DNA of 64,000 bases from Typhlomys cinereus. Its lineage: Eukaryota; Chordata; Mammalia; Rodentia; Platacanthomyidae. The notes under the pieces were generated by a model. That model ran no database searches. It was given only the letters and a program-made list of their open reading frames with translations, and was not told the origin of the DNA. The position numbers were made by a program, and so were the translations under genes. Numbering within the stretch: position 1 is the stretch's first letter; each line of letters begins with the position of its first letter. The stretch is taken from positions 4,902,630 through 4,966,629 of the forward strand of contig JALPQD010000075.1 in assembly GCA_023101885.1 (NCBI GenBank). The letters run 5' to 3'. Below are positions 11,904 through 22,943 of this stretch, in pieces.

Positions 11904-12317
11904 TGTGGGAACCAGTGCCCACTCACGCACTCATTCACTCAAACACACAGCTGCTGGCTGTGATGAAAGCAGGTTCCAGCCGTCCCCACCTCCGCCTCTA
12001 CCCCCAGAGACTCGGCATGGGACGGGGAGATTATCAGAAGCAGATCTCAGTTTATTGGGGGGAGAAAAGGAACTTTTATAGACAAAGGCCACCAAGGCAC
12101 AAAACGGGCATCCAATTGTGTCACAGATCAACACATCCTACAGGTGCTAATGGTCAAGTTCAATGTCATTCAGCACAGGGGGCAGATAGATACCTGAAAG
12201 CCAATTAGGGCTCTCTGTGAAGTGATCAGGTTATGCCCAAGACCCTTGCCCTCAGCACCATCTTTAGTCCCAAGTGCTCAGCCATGTCCCAGGGCAAATC
12301 CTGGGCGGGGCCCAACA
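11904..12317 (-). mobile_element. Solo LTR, class II (IAP-like) ERV, nested in L1
   Basis: A 414-bp unit with TG...CA termini, read on the minus strand as TGTTGGGCCCCGCCC to GGTTCCCACA. It is flanked by a perfect 6-bp target duplication, AGTTAG (11898-11903 and 12318-12323). On the minus strand it has an ATTGG-type box, a TATAAAAG box (complement at 12073-12080) and an AATAAA signal (12051-12056). The interrupted L1 3' UTR is continuous when compared with the copy at 60190-60250. A 6-bp duplication and this layout suit ERVK/IAP-type elements. The internal retroviral region is absent. Confidence 0.9.
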
Positions 12318-12815
12318 AGTTAGGGTTGCAGCAGCAAGGATATAGCCACAATGTGATTAGACCTTGCCCGACTTGTACAACAGCTGATAAGTCAACAACC
12401 CCCCAAAGTCTAGCACAGGGGAGAAGGCTTCAGGAAGTAGGATTCTTAGAGGCAAGGGGTTAAACAGTCATAATAGAGTTCCAATACTAGCAGCCAGCCC
12501 AAGAAGAGGCCCCAAGCTATGACACTGAGTCCTGAACCCTTACTACTGTAGACAACTCAAAAGGAAATCCAGTGTCCACATAAACAGATGTTCAGGAGGA
12601 TGGGAGGGAGAAGACAGGAAGCACCAAGAGAGCAGGAAGGAAGGAAAAGGAGTGAGAGGGAAGGGGAGGAGTGGAAAGGGTGAGAGTAGAATGGGTGAAC
12701 AGGTGAGAAGGGAGGGGACAGGGATAAAAAGGGGGATACCTATTGAGTTTGTATAACTAGGCAAAAAAAAAAAAAAAAATACAATGATAAAAAAAGAATG
12801 TAAGGAACATTTCCC

Positions 12816-14018
12816 AACTTGGATTCTCACAGACTCTGATGATGTACTTCTGTAGTTTTATACAGCCACTGAACTGTTGTGTGTCTTGGCTTATTTCATT
12901 AAGAAAATGAGTCTCTAAAATTATAAAATAGACCCATGAAGACAGAGCAGGAAAACACAACCTAGGCTCTTCAATAAGACCTCTTGCTTCATTCCCAAAA
13001 CACTCATAAAACTAAAGTAAGAGTGATTATTAAATGTAAGACAAGAAAATTCTACTTCAATATTTCTAACCTAAAGGGAAAAACATGAAAAATTGTATTT
13101 CCCACTATTCATGAAAGGTCTCTCTTAGTTATTAAAACTTTATCAAAGAGGATTTCTCATCCACGAGAAAGAAATTTAAGTAAAGAATATTTAAGCTCAA
13201 AACCAGATCATGTAGTTATTTTTCATACAATAATAAGCATTGAGAAAATGCATACAAATGAAAAGCAATACCAAAATCAGTTGTCCTTGAAGTCCTTCAA
13301 GGTCTTTTCTCAATTAATCCTCTAACCTACATTCAGTGTGCAAACATTTTAAATGAATTAATTCACTAGTTAATATTTAAGCCAAAATTAGTTCTGAGCA
13401 GCTCACATCCTCCAGCTTCCACTTAGTGTACTGCTTAAGCCCTCACACATTCCTGAAAGTTACATATTGTTATCAATATATTATAGAAGAGGGTATTGGA
13501 TTTAACGAATGTGTACAAGATCATATATTGTCTAATTCATTTTCAACCCCATTCTGTTGTTAAGGACCCCAGCAAGCTGTTTCTTTTACTTCCCAGTAGC
13601 TAAGCATGGTTCGATGCTGCCTATTTCCTCTAATAATTTAAGACTCCATGCAGATGGGCGCCTTGTGGATTCTAGGAGACACAAAGCCTGAGGATCCAGA
13701 AGAGGATAGTTTGTGGTCAAAAGCAAAACATAAACAAGTTCTTTACGACAGCTGTAATCATTTATGCATTTGAACAAAATTTATAGGCAGATGACATTAA
13801 TGACTGCAGGTTATTTGTAATTTTACACACAGGCTCATAAAGTACATTAGAGATTAGCTGTTGGGAGAGGTATAAAGAGGTAAAGAGGAATCAGAGGAAG
13901 ATTTGAGGTCTCATCAAAGGTTAAAATGTCTCATCTAAATAAAGTACATGTGTCCTGGTCTTTGCTTCTGTTGCAGAAAGAGCTCCACACCTGTTCTTTC
14001 CTTCAACGGGAATTCATC
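12816..14018. other. AT-rich unique-looking DNA
   Basis: No repeat, RNA gene or coding region that I can support. Short frames only. Confidence 0.45.
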
Positions 14019-14032
14019 GTCCTCCTCATTTT

Positions 14033-14329
14033 CTTTCTTTTTTTTTTTTTACCATTGTGTGTGTGTGTGTGTGTGTGTGTGTGCATGTATGCATCACAGG
14101 GTACTGTCTGTGTCTCCGTGGAAGACCAAGGGTCACTTCTGGAATTATCTTGAATTGCTTCTATCTCCTTTTTGCTTGCTCTGGGATTTCCCAAACTGTG
14201 CCTGCCACAGCCAAAAGTGCAGGCCTTTATTATTTCCAACTTGCATTTTTAGGTGGGACTTGGGATCCGAACTCAGGACCTTCTGCTTGCAAGGCAGAGT
14301 CTTAATCCCTGAGCCATCTCTCCAGCCTA
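14033..14329 (-). mobile_element. B2-superfamily SINE, older subfamily, antisense
   Basis: Read on the plus strand it opens with the T run and (GT)n of the tail and ends in the complement of the head, GAGCCATCTCTCCAGCC. The body complement includes GGTCACTTCTGGAATTATC. Target duplication GTCCTCCTCATTTT at 14019-14032 and 14330-14343. Apparent open frames over it are shadows of the GT repeat. Confidence 0.92.
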
Positions 14330-14343
14330 GTCCTCCTCATTTT

Positions 14344-16130
14344 TATGTAGTTCATCTCATCACTTGGGAGAGTCCTGTTGCAATGACCTGTTCTTAAAGC
14401 TATTCTCTTTTTTCATCCTTTTAGAGTTTGTTTTTCTCTTTTTTGGAGCTACTAAAAACAATTTCAGATATGGGGAAAATAGGATTCTCAGATGGCAAGT
14501 TTCCAACCAACTCTCAGAAAATCTCAAAACAGCACAAGATATTTTCTACATCATTTCTCAAGTGCTTGCTCCTGTGTGAAGACCCTGTAGAATCCAATCT
14601 AAAAAAAAGTATATACTTATTGAATACTTCTACACCAAGTCAAATGCAAAAAAAGTTTTTATTTTCAACCAAAATATATTTGGTAAAATATGGAACTTTA
14701 TAAACTCCTAATGAATGAGTTAAATATTTCTTAATGGCTGCAAGAATATAACTTTAGGTACACACAATGTAGAAATATGGTAAAATATAAAAGCGGTATA
14801 AATGAAATGCAGTTTTATTTCTGGAGTAAGTAAATAACTTTTAAAAAGCTATATGGTCGACAGGAACAAAACAGTTGAAGGAAAGTCAAACTTCTTTTAA
14901 ATGAGTCAATAAATAAACATAGTTCAAATCAGAAAAACCTCTCTCTTCACAAAGTAAGTCAATAAGGATGTGGCTTCAAAACTAGAAGCCACATAAATCA
15001 GAAGGTGTTTAATGGTGTGCACTTTTTCAGTTTATTTAGCATGCCTTTTCTAATCTCAACTAAGAATGTGTGACTTAGAAACTCATATACAGAATGAATG
15101 CATCAGAACAAAAAAAAAAACTACCCACTTTTCTCTTTTGTTGAACACTGGAAGACAGATCCAAAGCCCTGCGCCACAGGGAAAGCACTCATCCAAAAAG
15201 ACTAAATCAAAAAGGTATTAGCATTATAGATGTGTCTGGTGGCCATTTAATAAAGAGAGCCTTTGGGGGATGAAAAATAATTCATCTAGTTATAAAAGTT
15301 TGCCAAAATACAATATATTAGAAATCTATTTTCCCTGAAGCAGTGACAGTTGGCTAATTCTGTTTCTTCCATGAGAAAGCTATTGAACAGCTGGAGACAT
15401 AGCACAAACTTTCAGAGTGTGAAATTGTGAATCAATGAATGGATGCAAAAATCCAGATCTCTCCAGTTGTCCCATCCTAAACACTGACATTGGACCCTCA
15501 TAGAACTTGGCCAGACTATCTTCGAGTACATGTAACATTTCACCTGCTTAATGATGTGGGAGGGTCCTAGAGATGGAAGAGCTAATGCTGTATAATCTAA
15601 GAAACTGCCTTGATCCAGTCTGTTTTAAAATCATTCTGGCACAAAAAGGTATTAACCTTTATTAAAGAAAGGTCCAGCTTCCCAAATCATCCAAGTAAAC
15701 ATACATGTATTCATTTCTCCATATTTCAAGCTAACAAAGAAATGAATTCACTACTGCACTCACTCACTGAATGCAGATATCATTCCTGAGATTTCCCAGT
15801 TAGTCTAAGAGTGTGTCTGAGGGATTGATTGGAGTGCTCTTGAAGAGATAAACTAAGAACTGCTGAAGAAGGGTGTAGGAAGATCCTGACATAGTTTGGG
15901 AAGTCTGAAGACTGAAGCAGGTTTTAAGAATTGTGATGCACTGTGGTCACTGGCCATGCACAAATCAAGCTAGAACTGACTTCTTCCCTGCTCACTAGCT
16001 GCCATAGTGCCAGACAGGGCTTTGCTGTTGGCCATGGGAAAAAAGACATCAAAGGTACTCCTTCCCACGGTAAGAATTAACTGCCAATAATCCCTCAGGG
16101 AGACATGGATTAGCCTTCCTCCTTTCTAAG
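14344..16130. other. AT-rich unique-looking DNA
   Basis: Two overlapping plus-strand frames of 71-91 codons at 14364-14703 are lysine/serine/phenylalanine-rich with no domain. The rest has nothing recognisable. Confidence 0.4.
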
Positions 16131-16131
16131 T

Positions 16132-16260
16132 TCATATTGGTGGGCCCAGAACAGAGGCTGGCCACCATATCTACCCTGCATTTACATGGGGGGGGGCCTG
16201 AACTCAAGTCATGTTGCTGGGAGGCAAAGGCTTTAAACCCTAAGCCATTTCCACAGCCCA
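16132..16260 (-). mobile_element. B2-superfamily SINE fragment, antisense, degraded
   Basis: TTGGGCTGTGGAAATGGCTTA (minus strand head) and a box-B-like GACTTGAGTTCAGGCCC are visible. The 3' half is missing or unrecognisable. Confidence 0.5.
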
Positions 16261-16289
16261 ATATCCTTTTATTTAAAACTTCATCAGCT

Positions 16290-16598
16290 GGGGCTGGAGA
16301 GGTGGCTCAGGGGTTAAGCCTCCGCCTTGCAGGCGGAAGGTCCTGAGTTCGGATCCCAGATCCCACGTATAGATGCCAGGGCGGAAGCGGGGGCGGCCTG
16401 CGCTTCTGTCCTGGTGGCGGAGCCTGTGATCCCGGGGCAGAAGGAGGTGGAGGCGTCCATGGTGGTTCGCGGGTTCGTCCGTGGTTCTACACATACAAAC
16501 ACACACACAGACACACACACACACACACACACAGACACACACACACGAGCGTGTGCGAACACACGCACATGCACACAGTTGAATAAAAAAAAAAAAAA
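16290..16598 (+). mobile_element. B2-superfamily SINE, GC-rich subfamily
   Basis: A complete copy: GGGGCTGGAGAGGTGGCTCA, GGGTTAAGCCTCCGCC, CGGAAGCGGGGGCGGCCTGC, then GGTTCGTCCGTGGTTCTAC, a CA-rich tail, GAATAAA and a run of A. A perfect 15-bp target duplication, AAAACTTCATCAGCT, lies at 16275-16289 and 16599-16613. Well preserved, rich in CpG, and therefore probably young. Confidence 0.95.
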
Positions 16599-16613
16599 AA
16601 AACTTCATCAGCT

Positions 16614-17744
16614 TTTGTGTGTGTGAGGATGCTCTTTCAGATGTGAAATGATATCACAGAAAACTATCATAAAAAATGATCATAGAGAAACATAAGTTAC
16701 TGTTGCCCAACATTTAGCATAGAACTGGTTCACTGTAGGCATCCCATAAGTATATCTGAAAGAAATCAGGGATTCCATCACATTTTGAAGCCAAAGAAAA
16801 TGATATTCTGCAATTCTGAAAGTCAAAGTGGCTACTTTTGTGTCTGCTGTCTGTCACTCACATGTTCTAATGAACCACTCTTAGACTAACTGGGAAATCT
16901 CAGGAATGATGTCTGCATTCAGTGAGTGAGTGCTGCTGATGTTTTATTTGTGGTTAACTGTGATCAGGAAGATAATTTAGCGGGTGGAAGATTTGAAGGA
17001 TCCCCCAAAGAAACAGACGTTCTTATAGTCTTAAGTCTATTCTTTCTCCAGGTTGAGGAGAGGCCTTGGTCCCTATCCCTGAAGGGTTTGGTTCTGCACA
17101 GACTGGTCTCATTTTACATTCATAGGACACTGAAAATAAATCTAGGATATGCTGACTAATTCTTCTGGCAGGTATCAGCTTTTAACATGCATGAGATACA
17201 GCCTGCTGTCATTTGCCTGAAGGGCATTAGAGGGACAGAGAGAAATGAACTTCCTCAAAGTAAGCTTAGTCTAAGTCCCCAAAGAGTCAATATTATGAGT
17301 TTCTTGGTTTCTTGGATTGGAGGCACAACCCAAGAATTATGATGGATAAATTATATTTAAAAAGTAAAACATCTGTCAACATCTCACCTTCACAGTTCAG
17401 CAAACATCAACGTGAAATGGTTCAGTGCACTCAGCAGTTTCTTCTAATGGGATTTGGTTCCCTGAATGTTCTGACATCTTCCAATTGGTTAAACTCCAAG
17501 TGGCTAGTGTTCCTGCATACTGTCTTCCTGCTGATATCCACACCGGTAACCACTGCAGGACTGAAGAAGTCACCATCGCTCACTATGTGCAAAGGAGAAC
17601 TATGGTCATTGCTTATGTTCTCATTGATCACTGGCAAGCATTCAAGCCATTTGTTCTCTATTTATTGACCTAACCTAATAGGCAGATCATTCCAGTTACT
17701 AGGATTTCAAAAGATAAAAAGCAACGTAAAAAGATTTGTTTCTT
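16614..17744. other. Unique-looking DNA
   Basis: Overlapping short frames occur at 17312-17673 on both strands with no family resemblance. Nothing else recognised. Confidence 0.4.
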
Positions 17745-17754
17745 TCATGTATAT

Positions 17755-18074
17755 TTAAATTGGGCACATGTGTGTGTTTGTTTGCATGTGGGTAGCTATG
17801 GGTATATATGCATGGAGGTGTATATGTTGAGTGCATGTGTCACTTGGTCACTCTATTCCTATGAGCCTCCATCTCTAACTAAACCCAGAGCACACCATTA
17901 GGGTTAGTCTGGATAGCCAGCTTGCTCTAGGGATCCCCAGGCTCCGCCTTTCAAAGCTAGAGTTACATGCAGGGCACCACCCCCACCCGGCTTACATGGA
18001 ATCTGGGGATCTGAATTCAAGTCACTTTGCTTGAAAGACAATGACTTTTATCACTGAGCCATTTACCCAGGCCC
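17755..18074 (-). mobile_element. B4-type SINE, antisense
   Basis: Runs from a GT-rich tail complement through CTAACTAAACCCAGAGCAC, TAGCCAGCTTGCTCTAGGGA and GGCTTACATGGAATCTGGGG to GAGCCATTTACCCAGGCCC. The order is that of a rodent B4 (ID head plus B1-like part) read backwards. A second antisense copy with the same block order lies at 46965-47375. Confidence 0.65.
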
Positions 18075-18340
18075 TAAAAAGATTTTTAAAACTCTTTACA
18101 CAACAAAATATTTTTTTAAATTTCTTTTTAAAGTCAGTTGAAAGAATACTTCCCAAAAAAGCTGAAAAAGTGCAAACAATGATGACAAGGCAAGGTTAGA
18201 GAATCTAAACATTCAGTATTGGCAAATTACAAAAAAATAATGATAACCCATTTTGTGAGCAGAATGAGTTTGACAGTAAGTAATATCATTTCATTATTCT
18301 TTATAATTCATAAAGCAAAAAATAAAAATAGGGTGACTGG

Positions 18341-18428
18341 AAGAAGTAGAGAGAAAGAAAGAAAAGAAAAAAGAGAGAGAAAGAAGAGGAGGAAAAGAAG
18401 AGAGAAAAAGAGAGAAGAAAGAAAAGAA

Positions 18429-18488
<60 letters not shown>

Positions 18489-18507
18489 GAAAGAAAGAAC
18501 AATAATA
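18341..18507 (+). repeat. (GAAA)n purine tract
   Basis: About 165 bases made only of A and G on this strand, grading from GAGAAAGAAAGAAAAG to a pure AAAG array between about 18420 and 18490. The open frames spanning it (176 codons plus, 99 codons minus) are artefacts of the repeat. Confidence 0.9.
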
Positions 18508-18734
18508 AATTCAGCAAGGAAGACAGGAAAAAAAATAGTACTAAGCAAGAGGCATGTGGACCCCAAACATTTTGTTTGTATCTTCTTCCTCAAGTCTGCA
18601 CCCTAGAATACTTAACACATCTGACCGCGGGTTTGCACAACTCCTTAGCACGGCAGGTGCACCCTCAAGGGACCCATGTAGAAGAGGATGCTTGTCCCCA
18701 TGAGCTCACGTGCTCCCAGTCAGCTGTCGTTAAT

Positions 18735-18862
18735 GTCGGGCACCTTTAGACCATCATGAACTGTATCTCAGCTCTGGCACTTTAAGCCAAATAAATCTCA
18801 CTTTTTTCCCCATTGAGTTATGCTTGAGTATTGTCTCACAGCAACAGAGAAGAACAACCACA
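18735..18862 (+). mobile_element. MaLR-type LTR 3' fragment
   Basis: CCATCATGAACTGTATCTC, AAGCCAAATAAATCTCAC and TATTGTCTCACAGCAACAGA match the 3' third of rodent MaLR LTRs, where an AATAAA sits upstream of the CA-rich end. The 5' part of the LTR is not recognisable upstream. Confidence 0.5.
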
Positions 18863-18999
18863 GCAGGGTGGAAAGAATATAAACGCCGAAAAGACAGGGA
18901 AAAGGCATGAAAGGCCACCCTGCAAATAGCATCATGGCCGCGCAACCATGAACCCCCACAGAGTAGACTACTGATACTGAACCCACAGGAGACCTACCT

Positions 19000-19330
19000 G
19001 GCCAATGATCATAAACGGAAAAGAAACCATGGAACGCTACAAAATACTGATAAACGATGGGAAACTGGGGTGGGTATCCAGTGACATACACATTAGGGTG
19101 CCTACGAGGCTCCAAGAGATAGTCCCAAGCACAAGATCACACAGTAGGCCCTTGTTAAACCCAGTGGAACACAAAACAACAAAACACACCACCAACGACA
19201 TGAATGTAAAAGAAAACTTATAGGGAAGAAGCTGGTGGGGACAGGGGGAGGAAAGAAACATGGGGGATAATCATGTTACACACATGTATAAAATTGTCAA
19301 AAAACAAAATTCATCAATAAAGAAAACTGA
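19000..19330 (+). mobile_element. L1 3' end (older subfamily)
   Basis: An A-rich 3' UTR segment (CCCAGTGGAACACAAAACAAC), a G-rich block (GCTGGTGGGGACAGGGGGAGG) and the terminus ACACATGTATAAAATTGTCA...CATCAATAAAGAAAA. It shares this terminus with 9645-9700. Strongly 5' truncated. Confidence 0.55.
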
Positions 19331-19419
19331 AAAAAGGAAAGAAAGAGACATGTGCTTCAGTTAGAACAAAATGCTATTGAGCATCAAGTTATTTCCCAGT
19401 CTTCACTCCCATACTTTTT

Positions 19420-19437
19420 TTTTTTTTTTTTTTTTTG
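19420..19437. repeat. T18 homopolymer
   Basis: An uninterrupted run of T, possibly the complement of a retroposon A tail whose body I cannot identify. Confidence 0.6.
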
Positions 19438-19439
19438 GT

Positions 19440-19950
19440 AAAGTAATCACTGTTCACCTAGACCCAAAATATTTGAAAGCAGAATTGAGAATTAAAGTGA
19501 AAACTTACAAGCAACACATACTGACTGCACTGGTTACTTTGCCATCCATGGGCAACCCATAGAAGGTCTATATTGTTGGGTCAGAGAATGAAACTGATCT
19601 CTGCCTCTTCATTATCTAGGTTTCAAATTACTCAAAAACCTGCTCACTTAGAACAGGCCTTGTGATCGCTGGTTCTGCCAGGCAGGAAACTAGGATGGTT
19701 TGCCTGCGGGTGGTTGGAGCTCAACAAGGATCCTTCCGAAATGCACTGAGGAGTGACCACACTACTGCCGTCCTAAGACCCTGAGATCTGGAGAGTCTGC
19801 TTCCAAGATGGCTCACTCACACTGTTCCAAGAAGCCAGCGTCTTGCTATTATCAGGAGACCTCGGTCCTCTTCCACGTGTGCACCCCATAGGACTATTGG
19901 ATGTCTTCACATGGTAGCTGATCTCTCCTCAGAGTGGATAAATCCAAAAG
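19440..19950. other. Unique-looking DNA
   Basis: Nothing recognised. This is moderately GC-balanced sequence leading into the GGA tract. Confidence 0.4.
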
Positions 19951-19952
19951 AC

Positions 19953-20540
19953 AGGAGGAGGAGGAGGAAGGGGAGGAGGAGGGGGGAAGAGGAAGGGAAA
20001 GGAGGAGGGGGAGAAGGAGGAGGAGGAAGAGTAGGAGGAAGGGGGAGGAGGAAGAATAGGAGGAAGGGAGAGGAGGAGGGGGAGAAGGAGGAGGAGGAAG
20101 AGTAGGAGGAAGGGGGAGGAAGAGGAAGAGGAGGAGGAGGAACAGAAAGAGGAGAAGGAGGAAGAGGAAGAGGAGGAGGAAGGGGGAGGAAGAGGAAGAG
20201 GAGGAACAGGAAGAGGAGAAGGAGGAAGAGGAAGAGGAGGAGGAGGAAGAGGAGGAGGAGGAAGGAGAAAGAGGAGGAGGAAGAGGGGGAGGAGGGAGGA
20301 GGAGGAGTAGGGGAGAGAAGGGGAGGAGAGGAGAGAAGGAGGAGGAGGGGGGGATGGAGGAGGAGGAGAGGAGGGAAGGAGGAGGAGGGGATGGAGGAGA
20401 AGGAGGCGGATGGAAGATGAGGAAGAGGAGGGGAAGAGGAGGGGGAAAGGAGGAGGAGGAGGAGGGGATGGAGGAGGAGGAAGAGGAGGGGAAGGAGGAG
20501 GGAGGGAAAGAAGGAGGAGGAAGAGGAGGGGGGAGGAAAA
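19953..20540 (+). repeat. 590-bp (GGA/GAA)n polypurine tract
   Basis: The plus strand is almost entirely A and G, built on GGA and GAA triplets with G runs (GGGGGGA). There are internal higher-order repeats: GAAGAGTAGGAGGAAGGGGG occurs around 20025 and 20095, and AGGAAGAGGAGAAGGAGG units recur from 20150 to 20235. Such tracts can form triplex or G-quadruplex DNA. They are also stop-poor on both strands, which accounts for the 268-codon minus frame here. Confidence 0.93.
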
Positions 20541-20814
20541 ACAAAGGAAAAAAAGCTCCTAAAGGTCCAGGTAAGACCCCAGGTAAGAACCAGAATGTTC
20601 TCAGATAAAATCCTTGCCCACTGGCTCTACTTCCATGAGACCTGCACAAGAACCGGCCTGTCTGCATCGCATCATGAAGGGGAAAGCCCTCCAGGGGCAC
20701 CCGCCTCCCTCAGAGACTAGCAAGGGTTGGCGCTGGGGAGGAGGAGCTACTCTCCCCAAGGATACGCCCGCCACGGGCACCCTTGCTCCAGCGAGCACTC
20801 GCAGGCAGGTCATT

Positions 20815-21000
20815 AACAGGAACTGAGATGGGAGTAGTAACTGCACAAGTGCAGGAGGGAGACAGGTGGGGAAGAAGAAAGTTTGCAGTGGGAAAAAGTA
20901 TGGAGAAGAGGGGGGTTGAGAACAGGTTGTAAGAGGTGGGAATGACACAATAGAAGTTCTAAAGAATATAGATAAAATATAGAATTAAAAAATCCCTCAC
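20815..21000 (+). repeat. Probable L1 3' terminal fragment
   Basis: A purine-rich stretch (GGAGGGAGACAGGTGGGG, AAGAGGGGGGTTGAG) ends in an A-rich AT tail (TAGATAAAATATAGAATTAAAAAA), the usual layout of L1 3' ends here. The terminal motif differs from the younger copies, so the call is tentative. Confidence 0.35.
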
Positions 21001-21394
21001 TGTTGTCTCTTTCCCAGTACAGAAAGCAAACGTTACTAAAGCATTATCAACTTAGCTAGCACTGCCTCTGTGTGGTGGAGTTATACATCTGCATTGAAGG
21101 TGATCGGAACCAGCCCTACTCACTTGATGCTAGCAGGGGTGAGTCAAAGGGGCGATTCTGAATGAAATCTAATGCCTAACTCTCATCAGACGTTATCACA
21201 AACCTCTCCCCTAATCAACCAGCCTTCACAGCGCAGATTAACGTTCATGGTTGAAAACTCTTGTGGGCTGTATGATTAAGCAGGACCCACTCACATCAGC
21301 CTGGCTTCCATTTACTTCAATATCAGGGCATGTCTTCCACGGACTATCCATATTACCTTCCTACTACATGATATATATTGTTTATATGTATTTA
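21001..21394. other. Unique-looking DNA
   Basis: No gene, RNA or repeat recognised in this interval. Confidence 0.4.
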
Positions 21395-21634
21395 TCTGTC
21401 TATTCATCCATTTATTTATTTATTTGTTTGTTTGTTTGTTTATTTATTTATTTATCTGAGATAGGAGAGAGAGAGAGAGGCAATACGCATGCATGCCATG
21501 ATTCGTGAGCGGAGGTCAGAGAACAACTTTCCAAAGTCAGTTCTCTCCTTCTACTGTGCGACCTTCCAGAAAGCAAACTCAGACTGCCTGGTTTGCAAGC
21601 AGGCACCTCACCTGCTGAGCCATCGTTCAGGCCC
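21395..21634 (-). mobile_element. B3-type (B2 superfamily) SINE, antisense
   Basis: Starts with a (TTTA)/(TTTG) tail complement and continues GGAGGTCAGAGAACAACTTT, CAGTTCTCTCCTTCTACTG, GCAAGCAGGCACCTCACC and GCTGAGCCATCGTTCAGGCC. This is the order of a rodent B3 element reversed. Confidence 0.7.
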
Positions 21635-21664
21635 CTATATTATATACTTTAGAAGTCCCAAGAA

Positions 21665-22019
21665 GGGGCTGGAGAGGTGGCTCAGAGGTTAAGCCTCCGC
21701 CTTGCAGGCGGAAGGTCCTGAGTTCGGATCCCAGATCCCACGTATAGATGCCAGGCGGAAGCGGGGGCGGCCTGCGCTTCTGGTCCTGGTAGGGCGGAGC
21801 CTGTGAATCCCGGGGCAGAAGGAGGTGGAGGCGGCCATGGTGGTTCGCGAATTCGTCCGTGGTTGGAGGCGTCCATGGTGGTTCGCGAATTCGTCCGTGG
21901 TTCTACACATACACAGACACACACACACACAGACATACGTGCGTGCACATACACATGCATATGCACACAGTTGAATAAATAATAATAATAAAAAAAAATT
22001 TTTTAAAAATTAAAAAAAA
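21665..22019 (+). mobile_element. B2-superfamily SINE, GC-rich subfamily, with internal 38-bp duplication
   Basis: A complete copy with head GGGGCTGGAGAGGTGGCTCA and GCGGGGGCGGCCTGCGCTTC. A tandem duplication of 38 bp lies at 21827-21864 and 21865-21902 (GGAGGCG(G/T)CCATGG to CGTCCGTGGTT, one mismatch). The tail is AATAAATAATAATAATAAAA with a T6 run. Target duplication AGAAGTCCCAAGA at 21651-21663 and 22020-22032. The CpG content and intact duplication suggest a recent insertion. Confidence 0.95.
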
Positions 22020-22271
22020 AGAAGTCCCAAGAGGGAAAGACCTGTGTAACACAGCAAAGAACATCCCAACGCAAACCTCTCGGGAGCTGGGCCATGCACT
22101 CTTCGCTACTGTTCTGGCCATTTCCTTTTCTGGTATATTTTGTTTGTCTGAAAAACTCATTCACAATGGTCATTTCAATCTACCCCACCACCACCTTTTA
22201 AAATTATTATTAATACAAGATTCTGATGGCTACGCTTCCCTTGAAAATATCTTTATTGTCAAGCTAGAACT

Positions 22272-22571
22272 GGGCTGGAGAGATAGCTCAGGGGCTAAGA
22301 CTCTGTCTGGAAAGCAGAAGGACCTGAGTTCAGGTCCCAGATCCCATGTAAAAATGCCAGGCAGAAATGGCAGCAGTCTGCACTTCAGATTCTGGAAGGC
22401 AGAGTCTGGGAAATCCAGAGTGGAAGCAGAAAAGGAGGTAGAAGCAATCCAGAATGATTCCCGAAGTTACCCTTGGACACACAGTGCCTTCTGATACACA
22501 AGCACGCACACGCATGCTCGACGCACACACACCACACACACACCAGATAAATAAAATAAACCCAATTAAAA
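22272..22571 (+). mobile_element. B2-superfamily SINE, older subfamily
   Basis: Head GGGCTGGAGAGATAGCTCAG, box B CCTGAGTTCAGGTCC, body GGCAGAGTCTGGGAAATCC, and a tail with CACACACC repeats, ATAAATAAAATAAA and A run. AAGCTAGAA at 22261-22269 and 22573-22581 is the target duplication. Confidence 0.9.
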
Positions 22572-22943
22572 AAAGCTAGAATTAACAACTTGAGATCCAG
22601 CATCATGGAAAGCCACATACCTTTCCAGAGTCTGTGCTGAGCTTCCAACACGGTGGTTTTAAAGGTCAGAGTTTCTGGCTCAAGAGTCATTTGAAAGCCA
22701 GAAGGTGAAAGAGAGTGAAAAATTAAATAAACAAATAATGAAAACATCTGTCCCTAGAGGCACTGCACATATGGCTGCCGTGTCCCATGTGCGTCAGATG
22801 GTGGCAGAGAGGAGATGAGACTATTTCTACATTCAGTGTTCTGACCGGGGGACAGCTGAGTGATTAACAGCCTGACCACCGCACTGCCTGCCAGAACCCT
22901 GAATTCCCTATCTGTGTGTTCACAAACACGAAGGCCTCTCCTA

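Larger units (their letters stand above)
10440..12800 (+). mobile_element. 5'-truncated L1, split by a SINE and a solo LTR
   Basis: The 5' part carries the mammalian L1 3'-terminal homology (GAGATATCATCTCACCCTGG, GATGAATGGATAAGGAAAATG, TACTACTCAGCCATCAAAAA). It continues through a long 3' UTR (from about 11640) into a G/A-rich tract, TATTGAGTTTGTATAACT and an A18 tail. A perfect 15-bp target duplication, TAAGGAACATTTCCC, lies at 10425-10439 and 12801-12815, proving one insertion event. About 1.6 kb of L1 remains after removing the two nested elements. Remaining frames, such as 10939-11226, are short L1-derived segments and not a functional protein. Confidence 0.92.

Noticed and set aside
18219..18749. 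176-codon plus-strand frame rich in Lys, Glu and Arg
   Set aside because: The core is the (GAAA)n tract, and the C-terminal part runs into an LTR fragment.
19894..20700. 268-codon minus-strand open frame, Pro/Ser/Leu-rich
   Set aside because: It is the translation of the GGA-rich purine tract, which has almost no stop triplets on either strand.
21665..21760. tRNA gene (box A and box B present)
   Set aside because: The boxes belong to the tRNA-derived head of a SINE that recurs over a dozen times with a full SINE body.
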